A DNA stretch of 64,000 nucleotides, taken from NCBI RefSeq assembly GCF_003992005.1, contig NZ_RQVL01000001.1, positions 1-64,000 on the forward strand, read 5' to 3'. How positions within the stretch are numbered: the stretch's first letter is position 1; the number at the start of each line of letters is the position of its first letter. Under the pieces are notes generated by a model. It was not told the DNA's origin. It saw only the letters and a program-made list of their open reading frames with translations, and ran no database searches. Source of the DNA: Veillonella sp. VA139. Its GTDB lineage: Bacteria; Bacillota; Negativicutes; Veillonellales; Veillonellaceae. Position numbers and translations under genes: made by a program. Below are positions 27,011 to 35,203 of the stretch, one piece after another.

Positions 27011-28735
27011 ATGGAAAAACAGTTTTTTAAAATCAATGGTGCTTTATACACAAAAAAATACTTAGCAGAGAATTTTAAAGGGGAACAAATTTTGGTGTTG
27101 GAAAACACGGAAAATGAACGCTTAATCCACATTCCAGTGGAAGAGCTACCATCTCCGTATGTTCCTAACTACATTGACCTTGTAAAAGGTCAATATTACA
27201 AGGAAAACGGTGCGTTTAAATGTGCAACACAACCTTGCACAATGGACATCGCTCCAGAAGATATTTTACTAGATGGTAGCGGAAATCCTATTGTGGCAGG
27301 AAATCGCTATTCCTATAACGGTGCTGTCGTAACCATAGGAAGTGACGGAGAAATTTACACTCCAAAAGGTAGAGCTTGTCATATCTATGTTTGTCGGCTA
27401 CAAAACTTGGCTCCAGTAGCAAATCTATCGGCTCTAACTCAAGAACCACTAACAGAACCAGTGGAATTAGTCACTTATTCAGCGACATTTGCTGTAAATA
27501 AATTTGACAAAGAAATTGTCCAATCGACTGCAAGTGGTCGTTGGTTCTTAAAAAATCAAGTAACTTATTTTAATGAGTTTGATGAGGAGATAATTCATCC
27601 TATGGATGTCAGAGAGGGTTTAGCAGAAGATTATTTTATTTGCGATTGCTGTAATGAAATTTGTCACGTAGATAGTGCTAGAGACGCCTATAACGACGAA
27701 GTTATTTGTGAAGATTGCTCTGACGACCAATACGTTTGGTCCGAGGCAATGAACACCTACATCTACTCCGACGATGCCTTCTATTACGAGGACGACAAAG
27801 AGCACTATGATAGTCCTGTCCACTGTGAGTGCAAAAGCCAATATGGTTGGCAATCCGAAGTGAGTGGCAACTGGTGGTCTGATAATGAGGAGCGTTATGA
27901 AACTGAGGACGGCTACTACTACGCCGAAGGAGAGCAAGACGACCTCTATTGGTGCGGTATTGAAGAGGGTTGGTATCGTTACGAAAGTAACATGCCTGAA
28001 GGATTAATTCGGGGCTACCACAAACGCCCTACTCTTAAATTCTTCGGAGAGGGTCCTAAATATTTCGGTCTTGAATTGGAGTGTGACGGCTCCGATGCAG
28101 AGGGCTCCGAAGATGATGTCCTTGCTATCTTTGATGGTCATATGAACAAATTCTACTTCAATTCCGATGGCTCCTTATCTAACGGGTTCGAGGCTATCAC
28201 TCACCCAATGTCTCCTGCCGAAATGCTAAAAATTGATTGGGAGCAAATCACGGACGAAATGCTCGAACGGGCTTATGACAACGACCGTGATACCGCTGGT
28301 ATCCATATTCATATCAGCCGTGCATTTTTCAACAGTGAAAAAAATATCGGTCGATTAGTTCGCATGTTCTCCGAGAATTACAGCGAAATGGTCAAATTTG
28401 CACAACGACCAGAATACAGGGCAGAACACTGGGCGAACCGTGTAAACGGAACAGCTCGTCAATATGCTGTCGATTGGTATAACAACGCTCGTCGAGCTGG
28501 TCGTTACACAGCCGTGAATTTACAAAATGATAACACGGTTGAGATTCGTCTCTTCCATTCTTTGGCAAGCCGCCAACATATAATGGCTTGCATTCAACTA
28601 ACTGACGTGTTAACAGATATGGCAAACCTTGACCGTTATACATTCGGTTGGGACATCGTGAATCGTAAAGCTGCTGAAAAAGGTTATGAGGAATTGAAAG
28701 AACAGCTACTGAACGTAGGTTTAGTACACGCTTAA
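27011..28735 (+). CDS. amidoligase-family protein with zinc-ribbon-like segment
   Basis: The 574-aa product ends in a domain (about 345-560) with the hallmarks of the amidoligase family (glutamine-synthetase/ATP-grasp-like fold): GLELEC near 351, GIHIHIS near 429 and NTVEIRLFHS near 507. The middle (about 208-275) has CDCC...C...CEDC and CECK cysteine pairs that may bind zinc. The N-terminal part is beta-rich. Family members are predicted to form amide bonds on peptides or peptidoglycan. It is followed by an amidotransferase-like gene, a known kind of pairing. The substrate cannot be told from sequence. Confidence 0.7.
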   Translation: MEKQFFKINGALYTKKYLAENFKGEQILVLENTENERLIHIPVEELPSPYVPNYIDLVKGQYYKENGAFKCATQPCTMDIAPEDILLDGSGNPIVAGNRYSYNGAVVTIGSDGEIYTPKGRACHIYVCRLQNLAPVANLSALTQEPLTEPVELVTYSATFAVNKFDKEIVQSTASGRWFLKNQVTYFNEFDEEIIHPMDVREGLAEDYFICDCCNEICHVDSARDAYNDEVICEDCSDDQYVWSEAMNTYIYSDDAFYYEDDKEHYDSPVHCECKSQYGWQSEVSGNWWSDNEERYETEDGYYYAEGEQDDLYWCGIEEGWYRYESNMPEGLIRGYHKRPTLKFFGEGPKYFGLELECDGSDAEGSEDDVLAIFDGHMNKFYFNSDGSLSNGFEAITHPMSPAEMLKIDWEQITDEMLERAYDNDRDTAGIHIHISRAFFNSEKNIGRLVRMFSENYSEMVKFAQRPEYRAEHWANRVNGTARQYAVDWYNNARRAGRYTAVNLQNDNTVEIRLFHSLASRQHIMACIQLTDVLTDMANLDRYTFGWDIVNRKAAEKGYEELKEQLLNVGLVHA

Positions 28736-28742
28736 TAATTAT

Positions 28743-28765
28743 GCCCCTCCATTGAGAGGGGCTTT
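28743..28765 (+). terminator. weak terminator / attenuator
   Basis: Perfect GCCCCTC/GAGGGGC stem with a 6-nt loop but only three T. Probably partial, as the operon continues. Confidence 0.5.
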
Positions 28766-28814
28766 ACCAAAACAAACATTTTTAATTAATTATTTTATAA
28801 AAAAGGAGAACAAT

Positions 28815-29783
28815 ATGTGTGTAATTAGTGTTTATAAAAAAGGTTTCCAGTTGGATAAAGAAGAATTGATGAACTGTTTCGCAGGCAACCCAGATGGAGC
28901 AGGCTTAATGTACTACGATGAAAAGAAAGGAATGACTCACGTCAAAAAAGGCTTCTTCACGTTTGAAGATTTTTGGGCAGAGGCAAGTAAATTGCCAGAC
29001 TCTATTGATAGGGTCTTCCACTTCCGCATCGCAACAAGTGGAGCTATTTCCCCAGAGACGTGTCATCCATTTGCGGTGTGCAACAACTACAAAGAAATGG
29101 GCTTGCCTAATAACTGGACTAAGGTTGGAATGGTTCATAACGGTATTATGCATGACTACACACCTAAAGGCGGGATGAAAGCAAAACATTCCGATACAAT
29201 GCAATTCATCAAAGAGGTAGTCAACCCTCTAGGTGATGCCGTATGGAACACCGCAGTTCAAGAGTTATGGAACACAGCAATGGGTTCCAATAAATATGTA
29301 TTGGTCGGCGATGGTCAGTTGGCAGTAATTGGGGACTTTGTCCAATCGGAAGTATCAGGGGCGTTATATTCAAACACTAGCTACATCGGCTATCGTTACA
29401 AAACAGCAATGATTAAACCGTGGTATGACGATAGCTATTACTGGGGCACAACTAGTTCTTATGGTTGCTCTACTACTAAAAAAGAAGTGAAGAAAGAGTT
29501 TCCCGTTAACTTCGGGAAAAATAACACAACCATGTCTACCGACGAACACGGCGTGGATTACTTGCCTATTGAGGTGTGGACTGGAAAAATGGATGACGAA
29601 AAGTTAGAGGAGTTCATTGATGAGGCTGAATATGAACTGTATTCGTACGACGTTTCTATCCTTGACATGCAAATAAAAGAATATTCTATCGTGTTATACG
29701 TGAACGCCATTCCAGACGACTTGCCATCAACAATCGTCAATAAAAAATGGTTGCACGGCAACTATGAATACACTGTTAAGTAA
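28815..29783 (+). CDS. class-II glutamine amidotransferase-like (Ntn hydrolase) protein
   Basis: The start is ATG 28815 (AAAAGGAGAA upstream), which places Cys at position 2 as N-terminal nucleophile: MCVISVYKKG. Further family marks are the HFRIATSG stretch followed by CHPF, and MVHNGIMHD. The 322-aa product would release ammonia from glutamine or cleave an amide after removal of the initiator Met. Lying next to an amidoligase, it may supply ammonia or reverse the amide bond formation. The C-terminal 120 residues are unassigned. Confidence 0.7.
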   Translation: MCVISVYKKGFQLDKEELMNCFAGNPDGAGLMYYDEKKGMTHVKKGFFTFEDFWAEASKLPDSIDRVFHFRIATSGAISPETCHPFAVCNNYKEMGLPNNWTKVGMVHNGIMHDYTPKGGMKAKHSDTMQFIKEVVNPLGDAVWNTAVQELWNTAMGSNKYVLVGDGQLAVIGDFVQSEVSGALYSNTSYIGYRYKTAMIKPWYDDSYYWGTTSSYGCSTTKKEVKKEFPVNFGKNNTTMSTDEHGVDYLPIEVWTGKMDDEKLEEFIDEAEYELYSYDVSILDMQIKEYSIVLYVNAIPDDLPSTIVNKKWLHGNYEYTVK

Positions 29784-29804
29784 TAAAAAACAAAGGTAAC
29801 GAGA

Positions 29805-29826
29805 GAGGGGGATATACCCCCTCCAT
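29805..29826 (+). terminator. attenuator hairpin
   Basis: Perfect GAGGGGG/CCCCCTC stem with ATATA loop, then CATTTT. It lies just before the ribosome site of the next gene and probably lowers downstream transcription. Confidence 0.55.
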
Positions 29827-29846
29827 TTTAAAAAGGAGATATAAAA

Positions 29847-30293
29847 ATGAGTTTATTAACCGATGCTTATGATTTAGGCTTATTAGATACTGGAGATTTA
29901 TCCGATATGATTTTGTATGAAATTAGTTCTCAAGTCAATGTGTTTTGTGAAGACCTACGGAAAAGCCGTTTGGCAGTAGATTTGCTGAATCAAGCTATTT
30001 TAGATTGTGACGACCCACAAATCTCACGTGCATTCGACTTAACTAGTATGAGTGGTTCGAGAGAGTTCTTTTTATATTTGAGTGAAGAGCAAGTTTCACT
30101 AGACGAATTTTTAAAACACGTGCCACATGAAGAATCCCCTTTCACCCATGTTTGTATGGTGAATAAAAATAAATTTGTCTTTTTCACGTTAAAAAATATT
30201 AAGCCGTTTTTCGATGTCGCAAGAGATTACTTAGTATCTGGTATAACAGAACAGTTTTTAGACCAAGCCCTTGACGGTATTGGTAGAGGATAA
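29847..30293 (+). CDS. acidic helical protein, paralog 1
   Basis: A 148-aa acidic protein. Its second half (SRAFDLTSMSGSREFFLYLSEE...SLDEFLKHV...FFDVARDYLV) lines up with SKAFYLKSTRDKELLVGYLEG...SLLEFAKAY in the next gene, so the two are diverged duplicates. No known family or catalytic motif. Good ribosome site (AAGGAGAT). Confidence 0.6.
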   Translation: MSLLTDAYDLGLLDTGDLSDMILYEISSQVNVFCEDLRKSRLAVDLLNQAILDCDDPQISRAFDLTSMSGSREFFLYLSEEQVSLDEFLKHVPHEESPFTHVCMVNKNKFVFFTLKNIKPFFDVARDYLVSGITEQFLDQALDGIGRG

Positions 30294-30307
30294 AAGGAGA
30301 TTTGATT

Positions 30308-30742
30308 ATGAATATTAGTGAATTAATAAATAAAGACGATGTGAAACATGTTATTAAGCAAACTTTAGATTATCAAATCTTTGCTTTAATAGAGAGCTTT
30401 GACTTTTTATTGGATGCAGTGAGATTCGTAAATGAGGGTCTTGTGGAATACGGCTTGACATACGAAACTTTAGACTTCTCCAAAGCATTTTATTTAAAAA
30501 GCACAAGAGATAAGGAATTGTTGGTAGGCTACCTTGAAGGTCACGGTATCAGTTTATTAGAATTTGCCAAAGCATATGCAGAACACTGCGACGAACAAGA
30601 TTTTGTCGTGGTGTTCCCTGAAAGTGGGGAATTTAGATTTTTTGACCAGCACGAGATAGACTGCTTTTTAAAAGAGTCTATTCCCTATTTAGTTGATGTA
30701 GCCTACAACGATTTGTTTGGTAATATTTTAGAGGAGGTTTAA
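30308..30742 (+). CDS. acidic helical protein, paralog 2
   Basis: ATG 30308 is preferred over a TTG six bases earlier because of the spacing to AAAAGGAGA. The 144-aa product shares order and spacing of motifs with the preceding gene. It is very acidic, which is common in proteins that mimic DNA or bind basic partners, but nothing proves that here. Function unknown. Confidence 0.6.
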   Translation: MNISELINKDDVKHVIKQTLDYQIFALIESFDFLLDAVRFVNEGLVEYGLTYETLDFSKAFYLKSTRDKELLVGYLEGHGISLLEFAKAYAEHCDEQDFVVVFPESGEFRFFDQHEIDCFLKESIPYLVDVAYNDLFGNILEEV

Positions 30743-30743
30743 T

Positions 30744-30953
30744 ATGAGTGTACAAAGTAAAATTTCCGAAATTATTGATGACGCTTTAGTTGTGATAAAC
30801 AACCAATCCTCTACTTATGAGGATTTACGTTATTTTGAAGGTTTATTGAGTGGTTTAATACTAACCACAAGAAATAAACAAGTGCTAAAGAACTTAAAAG
30901 AAGTTTTACATTTAATTGATATTGAATTGGGTCAAGGGGGAATTTTTGAATGA
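30744..30953 (+). CDS. small helical protein
   Basis: A 69-aa helical protein, tightly spaced after the previous gene and overlapping the start of the SNF2-like gene by four bases (ATGA). Not recognised; translational coupling suggests a joint role with the ATPase. Confidence 0.55.
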   Translation: MSVQSKISEIIDDALVVINNQSSTYEDLRYFEGLLSGLILTTRNKQVLKNLKEVLHLIDIELGQGGIFE

Positions 30954-32125
30954 GTTTACCACTACTTCCCCATCAAATTGAGGGTGTTAAGTACATCCTA
31001 AATAACTCCTCTGCCTATGTTTGTGATGACATGGGCATGGGAAAAACCAGAACAGTAATTGAGGCTATGTTTAAAAGAGGGGCTTTCCCAATTCTAGTGG
31101 TTTGCCCCGCTAGCTTAAAAATAAACTGGAAAAATGAAATAAAACGTTGGATTGGCATTGATGTAAACATCGACGACCTACACTCCCCTATCATTATTAC
31201 TAACTACGAAAGAATGAAAAAATATAAATTTCAAATTCCTAAGCTAGGTATTAAGCAAATTGTGCTTGATGAATGTCATTGCTTTAAAAATCCGAAAGCA
31301 CAACGAACCAAGATAGCTTTACAATGGAGTAAGCGTATTCCCTATAAAATTTTAATAACAGGAACGCCAATGCTTAATCGTCCTGTAGAGTTACTAACTC
31401 AAATGCAGATTTTAAATAACTTGCATTTGTTAGGTGGGGAAAAAGAATTTTTAAAACGATATTGCTCCCCTAGAAATAGCCAATACGGTATTGATTACAG
31501 CGGTTTTAGCAACCTGACTTCTCTACACAAAAAAATGAAAAAAATATGGTTACGGAGAACAAAAAAAGATTTAAAAAACGGATTGCCAGAAAAACGAATT
31601 ATCCCTATCCCTATTATGGAATTGGAGCAACCGTCTCCAAAAACATTTCATGATATTGAAAGGTTTGACAAAGCCGTTACGCAGAGAAAACTCACGATGT
31701 CGATTGATTTTATACAAAACCTACTAGACAAAGGAGAAAAGGTAGTCGTGTTTGTCCACCACAAAGAAGTCGGAAAGCAAATTAATCTAGCCTTCCCCGA
31801 CAGTTCTGTTATTGTAGGTGGTCAATTACCTAGTGTTCGACAACGCAACATAGATAATTTTCAATTAGGAGATACACCATTGATTATCTGTAGTTTGCAA
31901 GCTAGTGCAGTAGGCTTAACACTTACGGCTAGTCGATGTGCAGTGTTTATAGAGTATCCTTGGTCCCCTACCCTACTACGTCAAGCACAAGATAGGGTAC
32001 ACCGCCTAGGGCAAGATAGAGATGTGTTTATCTACTATTTGTATGCGACCAAAAGCATTGACGAGTACAGAATGAACACGTCTAATTTTAAAGAAGTAAT
32101 TATTAATAAGATTATAGGAGACTAA
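30950..32125 (+). CDS. SNF2/superfamily 2 ATPase
   Basis: A compact 391-aa SNF2-type protein: LLPHQIEGVKYI (Q-motif region), DDMGMGKT (motif I, 26-33), DECHC (motif II, near 105), GTPMLNRPVE (motif III), SLQASAVGLTLT (motif V) and QAQDRVHRLGQ (motif VI). Such minimal ATPases in phages remodel or translocate on DNA or nucleic-acid-protein complexes in replication or recombination. It has no nuclease domain. It directly precedes the nine-gene paralog array. Confidence 0.88.
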   Translation: MSLPLLPHQIEGVKYILNNSSAYVCDDMGMGKTRTVIEAMFKRGAFPILVVCPASLKINWKNEIKRWIGIDVNIDDLHSPIIITNYERMKKYKFQIPKLGIKQIVLDECHCFKNPKAQRTKIALQWSKRIPYKILITGTPMLNRPVELLTQMQILNNLHLLGGEKEFLKRYCSPRNSQYGIDYSGFSNLTSLHKKMKKIWLRRTKKDLKNGLPEKRIIPIPIMELEQPSPKTFHDIERFDKAVTQRKLTMSIDFIQNLLDKGEKVVVFVHHKEVGKQINLAFPDSSVIVGGQLPSVRQRNIDNFQLGDTPLIICSLQASAVGLTLTASRCAVFIEYPWSPTLLRQAQDRVHRLGQDRDVFIYYLYATKSIDEYRMNTSNFKEVIINKIIGD

Positions 32126-32126
32126 A

Positions 32127-32363
32127 ATGGAAACAGATTTTTTCAATAAATTAAAAATAGATGCTCTACTGGTAATTGCTAAACCAGACCAGCTGCATGT
32201 AATGAAATTGTTGGAAGATTACAACAAAAACACTCCCACCACACACGTATTTTTAAGAGGTAGGTATTCGGAACCATGTGCCAACAAAGGTGAGTTACTT
32301 AATTCCTCATTAAAATATGAAACAACCAATGGAAATGCGTATGTTGTTACGGAGGAATTTTAA
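32127..32363 (+). CDS. small array protein 1 (IVxEEY family)
   Basis: 78 aa. First of nine adjacent genes whose products share a core: a hydrophobic strand near residue 15 (ALLVIAKP), a VMKLLEDY-type strand-helix near residue 28, and a C-terminal strand ending in EEF or EEY (AYVVTEEF). One of the more diverged members. It overlaps the next gene by one base. Unknown function. Confidence 0.6.
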   Translation: METDFFNKLKIDALLVIAKPDQLHVMKLLEDYNKNTPTTHVFLRGRYSEPCANKGELLNSSLKYETTNGNAYVVTEEF

Positions 32364-32620
32364 TGGATAAATTAAGCTTTTTTAAAGAAAACTTCAAAAA
32401 AGGAAGTTTGGTAGTTTGTATTGGTGATGACGGGATACTCTGGGGAATTTACGAACTTTTAGAAACTTATGAAGAAAGCTATAGGTGGATAGAAGTTCAA
32501 AGATATTATAGAAACGGAGTCTTCGCCCCTCTTACAGTTGGCTTTAATATAGATGGTAGACTTCTAGGAGAAACGGGTACTGATGAATATGTTGTAATAG
32601 AGGAGTTTTACTATGATTAA
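32363..32620 (+). CDS. small array protein 2 (IVxEEY family)
   Basis: 85 aa. Core pattern FKKGSLVVCIGDDG, WGIYELLETYEES, and C-terminal EYVVIEEFYYD. FKKGSLVV and the LLExY block recur in several array members. The start codon overlaps the previous stop (TAATG), and it overlaps the next gene by eight bases. Confidence 0.65.
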   Translation: MDKLSFFKENFKKGSLVVCIGDDGILWGIYELLETYEESYRWIEVQRYYRNGVFAPLTVGFNIDGRLLGETGTDEYVVIEEFYYD

Positions 32621-32852
32621 CACAAACTATAGACAAGGAACATTTAAAAAGTGGGATGATATAGTTGTCATTGACCCTCTCTTCCCAAATAATTGGAAGG
32701 TAATCTCTATCCTCGATAACTATGGAACACACAGAGACATCAATTCTATAATTCTTTATAAATCTGGTGAAGAGTATGCAAAAACAATAAAAATGGACAC
32801 GCAATATGTAGATATGTTTTTTGATGTTTATAAAATCGTAAAGGAGTACTAA
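32613..32852 (+). CDS. small array protein 3 (IVxEEY family, subtype B)
   Basis: 79 aa. FKKWDDIVVIDPLFPNNWKV, then ILDNYGTHRDI and C-terminal YKIVKEY. Closest to array protein 7, with which it shares the FKK-D-(I/V)-IDP-N-W-(L)-Y-H-D order. The two form a subtype without the GGRG-like turn of the others. Confidence 0.65.
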   Translation: MINTNYRQGTFKKWDDIVVIDPLFPNNWKVISILDNYGTHRDINSIILYKSGEEYAKTIKMDTQYVDMFFDVYKIVKEY

Positions 32853-32853
32853 T

Positions 32854-33093
32854 ATGACTAGTGAACAATATTTATCACAATTTTTAAAAAAAGATAGTTT
32901 ATTTATAGTTACAAGAATGAACGGGAGTCTTGTAGTTAGAAGAGTTCTACGAGACTATATTCCTGGTGAAGAATATATTTATATTGAAGTTACTGAACCA
33001 GGTTCTAAACCCTACAATTCTCGTGTAGGCTATACAGCTTTAGCTAATAATTACAAAGAACCTATTATTTTTATAGTAAAAGAGGAATACTAA
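32854..33093 (+). CDS. small array protein 4 (IVxEEY family)
   Basis: 79 aa. FLKKDSLFIVTRMNGSLVVRRVLRDY in the N-terminal half and IFIVKEEY at the end. Tight spacing to both neighbours (stop/start overlap with the next). Function unknown. Confidence 0.65.
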   Translation: MTSEQYLSQFLKKDSLFIVTRMNGSLVVRRVLRDYIPGEEYIYIEVTEPGSKPYNSRVGYTALANNYKEPIIFIVKEEY

Positions 33094-33341
33094 TGACAAA
33101 GTTAGAATTTGCACTGGAAAACTTTGAAGCAGGAACTAAACTTATTGTAATAGAAGAAAAAATTTCCACCTTCGGTGTAGCAAGGATATTAACAGACTTT
33201 ACAGAAGAATGTTCTGATATAGCTACTCTCGTTGGTTGGAACAAATCCCCCAAAGAAAAAAGTGTTGTTTTTTATGACAGAGGATATATTGAACAAGAAC
33301 ATGGTGGCTTTGATTTTTATTTAGTTAAGGAGATATATTAA
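33093..33341 (+). CDS. small array protein 5 (IVxEEY family)
   Basis: 82 aa. FEAGTKLIVIEEK, FGVARILTDFTEE, and C-terminal FYLVKEIY. Acidic. The start overlaps the previous stop (TAATG). Confidence 0.65.
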   Translation: MTKLEFALENFEAGTKLIVIEEKISTFGVARILTDFTEECSDIATLVGWNKSPKEKSVVFYDRGYIEQEHGGFDFYLVKEIY

Positions 33342-33592
33342 TGACAAAAAGCGAATTTATAAATGAAATTGTAAAGAATGGAAATATAATTGTTGCACTT
33401 GGAGGACGTGGTTCTTACCTTTATGTGTATAAACTAATGGAGCCATATAGTCCAAACGGGGAGCAAATAAAAGCTGATGTACTGTATAATTATGGGAATC
33501 CTTCTAATTATAAGATAGCTTTTAGTATGTCTTGTTTAATAAACGAAAGTACTAACTATTGTAACTATTATATTGTTGTGGAGGAATACTAA
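33341..33592 (+). CDS. small array protein 6 (IVxEEY family, subtype A)
   Basis: 83 aa. IVKNGNIIVALGGRGSYLYVY, then KLMEPYSPNGEQIKADVLYN and C-terminal NYYIVVEEY. Nearly collinear with array protein 8, so these two are a recent duplicate pair. Confidence 0.68.
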   Translation: MTKSEFINEIVKNGNIIVALGGRGSYLYVYKLMEPYSPNGEQIKADVLYNYGNPSNYKIAFSMSCLINESTNYCNYYIVVEEY

Positions 33593-33825
33593 TGAGATAT
33601 ATACAAGGAGATTTTAAAAAAGGAGATATATTAATTTCAATTGACCCAGCAATGGATAATGATTGGGATATTGTAGTTTTGGAAGAAGACTACGAAAGAC
33701 ATAAGGATGTTGAAACTACTTTAATTTGCGAAGATGGAGAACAATGCAATGTAGAAAACTACTTATTCAACACGATATTCTCAGACACTTTTTGTGATAT
33801 TTATTTAATAAAAGAGGTGTTTTAG
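33592..33825 (+). CDS. small array protein 7 (IVxEEY family, subtype B)
   Basis: 77 aa. FKKGDILISIDPAMDNDWDI, VVLEEDYERHKDV and C-terminal IYLIKEVF. Pairs with array protein 3. Strongly acidic. Confidence 0.66.
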   Translation: MRYIQGDFKKGDILISIDPAMDNDWDIVVLEEDYERHKDVETTLICEDGEQCNVENYLFNTIFSDTFCDIYLIKEVF

Positions 33826-33827
33826 TA

Positions 33828-34085
33828 ATGGACGAAATAAATAAGTTTGCGTTTATGTGTGAAATCGTAAAAACAGGAAATACGATTATTGAAATCGACA
33901 AATTCAACAGCTTGTATGTATATAAATTAGGAGAGGCATATGAAAGATACGGAGAGAAAATAAAAGCTAACGTGTTATACAATGTAGGGAACCGTTCTAA
34001 TTTTTTTATAGGTTTATCTGTGGAAGAGTTGATAAGAACTTCCTCCAGTCTTTGTGAATACTATATTGTTAGAAAGGAATATTAA
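33828..34085 (+). CDS. small array protein 8 (IVxEEY family, subtype A)
   Basis: 85 aa. EIVKTGNTIIEIDKFNSLYVYK, LGEAYERYGEKIKANVLYNV and C-terminal YYIVRKEY. Shares most of its core with array protein 6, including KA-VLYN-GN-SN. The order 6-7-8 with 7 related to 3 points to repeated unequal duplication. Confidence 0.68.
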   Translation: MDEINKFAFMCEIVKTGNTIIEIDKFNSLYVYKLGEAYERYGEKIKANVLYNVGNRSNFFIGLSVEELIRTSSSLCEYYIVRKEY

Positions 34086-34086
34086 A

Positions 34087-34362
34087 ATGAACGAAGAATT
34101 TTATAGACGAGAGGAAAAAGCAACAGAGTTTTATAGTCGACTAAAAAAAGGAATGCTATTATTTGTTGTTAAGAATGAACCTAGTAGAAAGTTTGTTATT
34201 GAATTATTAGAGGATATAGGGAACCCTAGACTTTACCATTCTTTGAGGTACTTATACAGAAATGAGACTCATGTATCCTTGGAAGGAGCTATGAAAGGAT
34301 TATGTTTTTTTCCTTTTCTTAACGACGTATACGAAACATATATTATTACGGAGGAATATTAA
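34087..34362 (+). CDS. small array protein 9 (IVxEEY family)
   Basis: The start at 34087 is chosen for its AAAGGA site; an upstream in-frame ATG lies inside the previous gene. The 91-aa product has RLKKGMLLFVVKNEPSRKFVIELLEDI and C-terminal YIITEEY. It is the last and one of the most diverged members, with a longer N-terminus. Confidence 0.64.
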   Translation: MNEEFYRREEKATEFYSRLKKGMLLFVVKNEPSRKFVIELLEDIGNPRLYHSLRYLYRNETHVSLEGAMKGLCFFPFLNDVYETYIITEEY

Positions 34363-34363
34363 A

Positions 34364-34759
34364 ATGAATAAAGAATTTACAAACGAAGAATTAATTGAGA
34401 TTATCGTAAAATTTAAAGAGGCTATTCTATATATTAGAAATAATAAAAATATTTGGTATGGCGAGGTTGGTCGACTAGATAAAGCATTATCTGACATTCG
34501 TCATTGTGCAGAGTTTAATTACCCAAATACACCAGAGGATAGAGACTATCTTCTAAAATTATTGAATACCGTATCCACTTCACGACGTGTATTCCGTGAC
34601 AAACAAGATTTGTTCGTAAACGTACACAATGCTATCGAGGATACTAGACCGCTATTTGAGGCTATTGATAGTATGGTTTACAAGAAAAACCTTATGGATA
34701 AAGGTAGGGTTTATAACCCTAGAGAGTTAACCTCTCTATTTAAAAAGAATCACAAATAA
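34364..34759 (+). CDS. hypothetical helical protein
   Basis: A 131-aa, mostly helical protein with charged surface (LIEIIVKFKEAILYIRNNKN, LDKALSDIRHCAEF, LLKLLNTVSTSRRVFRD). Not recognised. It is the last gene of the rightward operon, starts two bases after the array and ends at a strong bidirectional terminator. Confidence 0.62.
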   Translation: MNKEFTNEELIEIIVKFKEAILYIRNNKNIWYGEVGRLDKALSDIRHCAEFNYPNTPEDRDYLLKLLNTVSTSRRVFRDKQDLFVNVHNAIEDTRPLFEAIDSMVYKKNLMDKGRVYNPRELTSLFKKNHK

Positions 34760-34766
34760 AAAAAGT

Positions 34767-34792
34767 GGCGGAGTTTATTCTCCGCCTTTTTT
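34767..34792. terminator. bidirectional terminator between converging operons
   Basis: Perfect 7-bp stem GGCGGAG/CTCCGCC with TTTATT loop. T-runs flank it on both strands (TTTTTT rightward; TTTTTTT after two bases leftward). The stop codon of the leftward gene lies in its loop. Confidence 0.9.
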
Positions 34793-35203
34793 ATTATCTA
34801 ATTTGTTTAATCTATGGATTAGGTCAATCGCTACTTGTGAACCTGTTCCTATTTCTCTTGTAGTTGTCTCTGTTTTACTTACTGGTGCTAGACCCGCCCT
34901 GTCTAACCAATCCTTGATTGCCCCTAACTTAGCAGTCTCTGATTTTGCATTCATAACAAGCTCCAATAGTTCGTTAGCAACCATATCTGCCTGTTCAATG
35001 AACTTCCTGTCCATAAACCGCTTATAGTCTTTCATAGACTCTTTCACAGCAGGGTTATTCTTTTCTGGGTCTACCTTTAAGCTAATATTAGCTATCTTTT
35101 TAGCTTCCCTTTCACTTCCCGTGAGTGCTTTAGCTTGCATATATATCAAATCCTTTTCTGTAATAGGCTTGTTTTTCTTCCGCCCAGGTTTTCTCTTAGG
35201 CAT
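34775..35203 (-). CDS. terminase small subunit candidate
   Basis: The 142-aa basic protein has an N-terminal Lys/Arg-rich stretch, helices, and the segment TAKLGAIKDWLDRAGLAP, a pattern frequent in small terminase subunits. It is the most distal gene of the leftward early operon, not next to terL, which is unusual but known in podoviruses. Its last codons (GGE, stop) are written in the terminator stem. It would recognise the packaging site and bring it to the large subunit. Confidence 0.55.
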   Translation of the reverse strand: MPKRKPGRKKNKPITEKDLIYMQAKALTGSEREAKKIANISLKVDPEKNNPAVKESMKDYKRFMDRKFIEQADMVANELLELVMNAKSETAKLGAIKDWLDRAGLAPVSKTETTTREIGTGSQVAIDLIHRLNKLDNKKGGE

